From Bifidobacterium breve (GTDB lineage Bacteria > Bacteroidota > Bacteroidia > Cytophagales > UBA9547), in assembly GCA_943325655.2 (NCBI GenBank), contig CALPQG020000073.1:1-8894 (forward strand): a stretch of 8,894 nt of DNA. The letters are read 5' to 3'. This document shows positions 5,996 through 8,894 of the stretch, in pieces. Under the pieces are notes generated by a model, which saw only the letters and a program-made list of their open reading frames with translations, made no database searches and had not been told where the DNA came from. Position 1 is the first letter of the stretch, and each line of letters starts with the position of its first letter. The translations under genes and the position numbers were made by a program.

Positions 5996-6067
5996 AAGAA
6001 AGTCGTTTGGAATCAAGGAAATTTCCTTTTTTATCAACCCCTCTTGTCGGCATTAAACAACTTTCTT
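5996..6067 (+). promoter_or_regulatory. Candidate expression platform of the cobalamin riboswitch
   Basis: Between the B12 box and the receptor start, AAGAAAGT (5996-6003) can pair with ACTTTCTT (6060-6067), ending nine bases before the ATG. Inside this lies a perfect 14-base palindrome, AAGGAAATTTCCTT (6015-6028), followed by T's up to 6032. The inner hairpin (5 pairs, 4-base loop) plus its T-run could act as a weak terminator, and the outer helix could occlude the start region. Which one responds to ligand cannot be settled by reading. Confidence 0.4.
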
Positions 6068-6076
6068 AAAGGGAAA

Positions 6077-8020
6077 ATGTTAATGCTCTACAAAATTAAT
6101 GGTGTACTATTGGTGCTATTGGTCAGTTTGTCTGTAGGGGATTCCTATGCGCAAACAATTGGGATTAAAGATACTGCCTATGTTACCAAAGAGGTGGTGG
6201 TTACTTCTGAACGACTCTCTACTTTTTCTGCCGGAAGTAAAATTACCGAAATAGATTCCAGTGCCATTGCTCAAAACAGTACCAATACTTTAGCCGAATT
6301 ACTAGCAGGTCAATCCCAAGTTCTGGTCAAAAGTTACAGCCTTTCAGGTTTGGCCAGCTCTTCTATCAGAGGAATGAATGCCAGTCAGACCGCTGTTTTA
6401 TGGAACGGGTTCAACTTATCAAGTGCGATGAATGGCATGCAGGACCTGGCATTGTTGCCCGTCAATTTCGTGAACCGCGTTAAGGTTCAATACGGAGGTG
6501 CCGGAGCTTTGTGGGGAAGTGGCGCTATTGGTGGCAGCATTCATTTAAACAATAAACCTGAATTCAACAAAGGAATCACCCTTGGCCGTACACTTAGCTG
6601 GGGTAGTTTTAGAGATATTCAGGATAATGTAACTTTAGAATTCAGTAAAAATAAATTCATTTCATCAACCAAATTCTTTCAGCACCAGGCACAAAACAAT
6701 TATGCTTATACCAATGTAGGCAAATATGGAAAGCCTGTAGAGCAATTGCAAAATGCCCAAATGGAACAACGTGGCATATTGCACGAAAATTATTTGAAGC
6801 TATCGGAATCACAAAATGTAAGTGTCAGGTTTTGGCTGCAAAACAACAGCAGGCATATTCCTACCAGCATGACTTCAAGTACAGGTAAAGCCATTCAGGA
6901 AGACAATGCTTTGAGGCTTACCACCGAATGGCAATGTATTCAAAAGAAGGTTTCTTATTTTTCGAGGGTGGCCTATTTTAACGAAAAACTTCAATACACA
7001 GACCCTGCAATAAGCCTGATTTCTGTCAGTTACTCTAGCGCATTCATTGCTGAAACAGAAACAAAAATCAGTATTTCCAAACTGCATACCCTGAATTTAG
7101 GAATTAACAATACGTACAATTCAGCCATTACCAAAAACTATACATTTTCACCCACACAAAACAGAACTTCCTTTTTTGGTTCTTATTTGTTTACCAACAA
7201 TTCAGCGAACTTCAAGTTTATTGGCTCTGTTCGTGAGGAGATAATTAGCAATGGATTGAATCCATTTACTTTTTCATTGGGCTCAGAACTGAGAATATTA
7301 AAGAATTTCAGGTTAAGAGGAAATCTTGCAAAAAATTACCGTATCCCGACTTTCAATGACCTGTACTGGGCTCAAGGTGGAAACCCTAATTTGTTACCTG
7401 AAAACGGTTACAGCGAAGAAATAGGTTTGGGCTATGTGGCTTGTAAAAACAATTTTGCCATTGAATATGAAACTGCTGTGTTTAACAGCAATGTGCAAGA
7501 CTGGATCATGTGGATTCCAAATACTGTTGGAATTTGGTCGCCTGAAAATGTACAAAAAGTGTGGTCGCGTGGGGTGGAGAATGATGTAAAAATCTATTAT
7601 ACTTTAGGTAAAGTGAAATTCAATACAGGATTTCACTACCAATATATCCTCACCACTGCTGAAGAAATCATGACCAAGGAGCAATCAAGTTTACACAAAC
7701 AATTGCTGTATACGCCGACAGAAAAGGCCATCTTTAATTTTGGAATAAACAACCGGAATTTAAAGGTACAACTCAATTATAATTACATTGGTTACAGGTA
7801 CACAACCACTGACAATACGCAGTTTTTAGATCCATTTGCCACCTTAGGACTTGACTTAAGTAAATCATTTACGGTGAAAAACTTTCAGGTGACTACCTTT
7901 TTTCAAGCCAATAACCTGACCAACGTCGCCTATCAAATGATTGCCTATTTCGCCACTCCCGGAAGGAGTTTTCAATTCGGATTATCCATAAACTTTAATA
8001 AACCTAACCCAAAACCATGA
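6077..8020 (+). CDS. btuB: BtuB-like TonB-dependent cobalamin receptor
   Basis: This is an outer-membrane beta-barrel receptor that imports cobalamin with energy from TonB-ExbBD. From ATG 6077 it has 647 residues, near the E. coli BtuB size and without the carboxypeptidase-like extension of SusC proteins. The signal peptide has the hydrophobic core GVLLVLLVSLSVG (9-21) and a likely cut at SYA/Q (25/26). A TonB-box-like TKEVVVTSE follows (37-45). The plug domain covers about 40-160 and includes SSSIRGMNASQTAVLWNGF (94-112) and YGGAGALWGSGAIGGSI. The barrel shows the family motif NPNLLPENG...EIGLGY from 436, and the last strand FQFGLSINF ends at 640. The frame stays open upstream to an ATG at 5933, but that part is the riboswitch, so the short start is right; ATG 6083 is also possible. 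Substrate assignment rests on the riboswitch and the btuG-like neighbour, which overlaps its stop by four bases. Confidence 0.9.
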   Translation: MLMLYKINGVLLVLLVSLSVGDSYAQTIGIKDTAYVTKEVVVTSERLSTFSAGSKITEIDSSAIAQNSTNTLAELLAGQSQVLVKSYSLSGLASSSIRGMNASQTAVLWNGFNLSSAMNGMQDLALLPVNFVNRVKVQYGGAGALWGSGAIGGSIHLNNKPEFNKGITLGRTLSWGSFRDIQDNVTLEFSKNKFISSTKFFQHQAQNNYAYTNVGKYGKPVEQLQNAQMEQRGILHENYLKLSESQNVSVRFWLQNNSRHIPTSMTSSTGKAIQEDNALRLTTEWQCIQKKVSYFSRVAYFNEKLQYTDPAISLISVSYSSAFIAETETKISISKLHTLNLGINNTYNSAITKNYTFSPTQNRTSFFGSYLFTNNSANFKFIGSVREEIISNGLNPFTFSLGSELRILKNFRLRGNLAKNYRIPTFNDLYWAQGGNPNLLPENGYSEEIGLGYVACKNNFAIEYETAVFNSNVQDWIMWIPNTVGIWSPENVQKVWSRGVENDVKIYYTLGKVKFNTGFHYQYILTTAEEIMTKEQSSLHKQLLYTPTEKAIFNFGINNRNLKVQLNYNYIGYRYTTTDNTQFLDPFATLGLDLSKSFTVKNFQVTTFFQANNLTNVAYQMIAYFATPGRSFQFGLSINFNKPNPKP

Positions 8021-8894
8021 TGAATTTATTCAAACCAAGCCATCGATTATTATTTATTGCATCCATTTCTATAGCAGTTTTATTGGGTGCTTGTACCAAA
8101 AAGAATGCAGATACCATTGCTCCAATATTGACTTTTGATTATGGGATATTTGTTGTCAATGAAGGTCCTTATGGTTCTGGAACAGGAACTATCAGTTATT
8201 TCAGTAAAGGGTTGAATACCTTGACCAATGATTTGTTTCAATCTAAAAATAATTATCCTTTAGGGAATGTTGTTCAGTCTATGAATATTATCAATAACAA
8301 AGCTTATATCGTAGTCAACAATGCCAACAAAATTGAAGTCGCTGATGCCAATTCATTTGTTGCTCAGGCACCTATCACAGGTTTGAACCAGCCAAGGTAT
8401 ATTCTTGCAGTCAATGCTACCAAAGCTTATATCACAGAATGGGGTGCAACAGGAAATGAAGGTGCCGTGAAAGTGTTGAATTTGCTTACAAATAAGGTTT
8501 CTGGTACCATTTCTACCGGAAAAGGTGCTGAGAAAATGTTGTTGAAAGGTAATTTTGTGTATGTAACCTGTAAAGGTGGAAGTGGAAAAGATTCAGTAGT
8601 TTCTGTAATTAATGCCTCCTCAGATGCTGTAGTTGCAACGATTAATGTTGGTGCAAGTCCTGATGGTATTGTGGAAGACCTGAATGGAAATGTTTGGGTG
8701 TTGTGTGCCGGTCAGTACAAAAGTGATTACAGTGGTTTGGAAAAATCAGGTAGTTTGGTAAAAATTAATACAACTACGAATACCGTTGAATTGTCGATTC
8801 CATTTACATCAACAAGTTCACAGCCTTCAGGATTGACCATTAATGGCGCTAAAAACAAATTGTACTTTACCTATGAAGGCAAAGTGATGAGCCA
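8017..8894 (+). CDS. BtuG-like beta-propeller surface lipoprotein (3' end missing)
   Basis: The frame starts at ATG 8017, overlapping the receptor stop as ATGA, with a second in-frame ATG at 8020. It runs off the window after 292 codons. The N-terminus is a lipoprotein signal: a short basic start, a hydrophobic stretch LLFIASISIAVLLGA (11-25) and lipobox LGAC with the lipidated cysteine at 26. The mature part contains repeating beta-propeller (YncE/DUF5074-like) blades, visible as VKVLNLLTNKVSGTISTG (151-168), VVSVINASSDAVVATINVG and LVKINTTTNTVELSI (247 onward), each followed by G-x-YVTC, VWVLC or LYFTY strands. In Bacteroides, BtuG proteins are surface beta-propeller lipoproteins that bind cobalamin very tightly and pair with BtuB. 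Location directly after a riboswitch-controlled btuB strongly suggests the same job. Cobalamin binding itself is inferred; other propeller lipoproteins look similar. Confidence 0.85.
   Translation, partial: MMNLFKPSHRLLFIASISIAVLLGACTKKNADTIAPILTFDYGIFVVNEGPYGSGTGTISYFSKGLNTLTNDLFQSKNNYPLGNVVQSMNIINNKAYIVVNNANKIEVADANSFVAQAPITGLNQPRYILAVNATKAYITEWGATGNEGAVKVLNLLTNKVSGTISTGKGAEKMLLKGNFVYVTCKGGSGKDSVVSVINASSDAVVATINVGASPDGIVEDLNGNVWVLCAGQYKSDYSGLEKSGSLVKINTTTNTVELSIPFTSTSSQPSGLTINGAKNKLYFTYEGKVMS

Noticed and set aside
6875..7087. Short minus-strand frame inside the receptor gene
   Set aside because: It is antisense to the beta-barrel coding region and has no domain or start context.

Overview
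The window looks like ordinary chromosomal DNA from a member of the Bacteroidota, probably of the Chitinophagales/Sphingobacteriales kind. The evidence is the low GC content, Bacteroidota-type ribosomal proteins L28 and L33 followed by the small DUF4295 protein, several TAnnTTTG-type promoter boxes, AT-rich leaders without clear Shine-Dalgarno sequences, and a TonB-dependent receptor followed by a surface lipoprotein. The genus cannot be named from this sequence alone.

Layout: (1) 32-1279, minus strand, ornithine aminotransferase (rocD). Just upstream in the same direction lies an 88-residue zinc-ribbon remnant of an IS1595-type transposase (1326-1592). (2) 1770-2530, plus strand, a compact translation operon rpmB-rpmG-DUF4295 with a recognisable promoter and a strong hairpin terminator. 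(3) 2547-5004, plus strand, ftsY (SRP receptor) and rimO (ribosomal protein S12 methylthiotransferase). AT-rich tracts in roughly inverted orientation lie on either side of ftsY. (4) 5005-5068, an inverted array of GTACAGN heptamers between the convergent rimO and the next gene. (5) 5071-5592, minus strand, a small secreted protein of unknown function. (6) 5778-8894, plus strand, a vitamin B12 uptake operon: promoter, cobalamin riboswitch, a BtuB-like TonB-dependent outer-membrane receptor, and a translationally coupled beta-propeller lipoprotein that resembles BtuG. The lipoprotein is cut off by the window end.

The first plus-strand block supports ribosome composition (L28, L33, DUF4295), co-translational membrane targeting (FtsY) and ribosome modification (RimO). 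The last block is a self-contained B12 capture and import module: the lipoprotein is expected to capture cobalamin at the surface and pass it to the receptor, and cobalamin-loaded riboswitch RNA is expected to shut the operon off.

I found no convincing new multi-gene system. The points most worth a second look are the riboswitch-controlled btuB-btuG pair with its likely mis-called start and structured leader, the heptamer inverted repeat, and the intact-looking transposase zinc-ribbon fragment.
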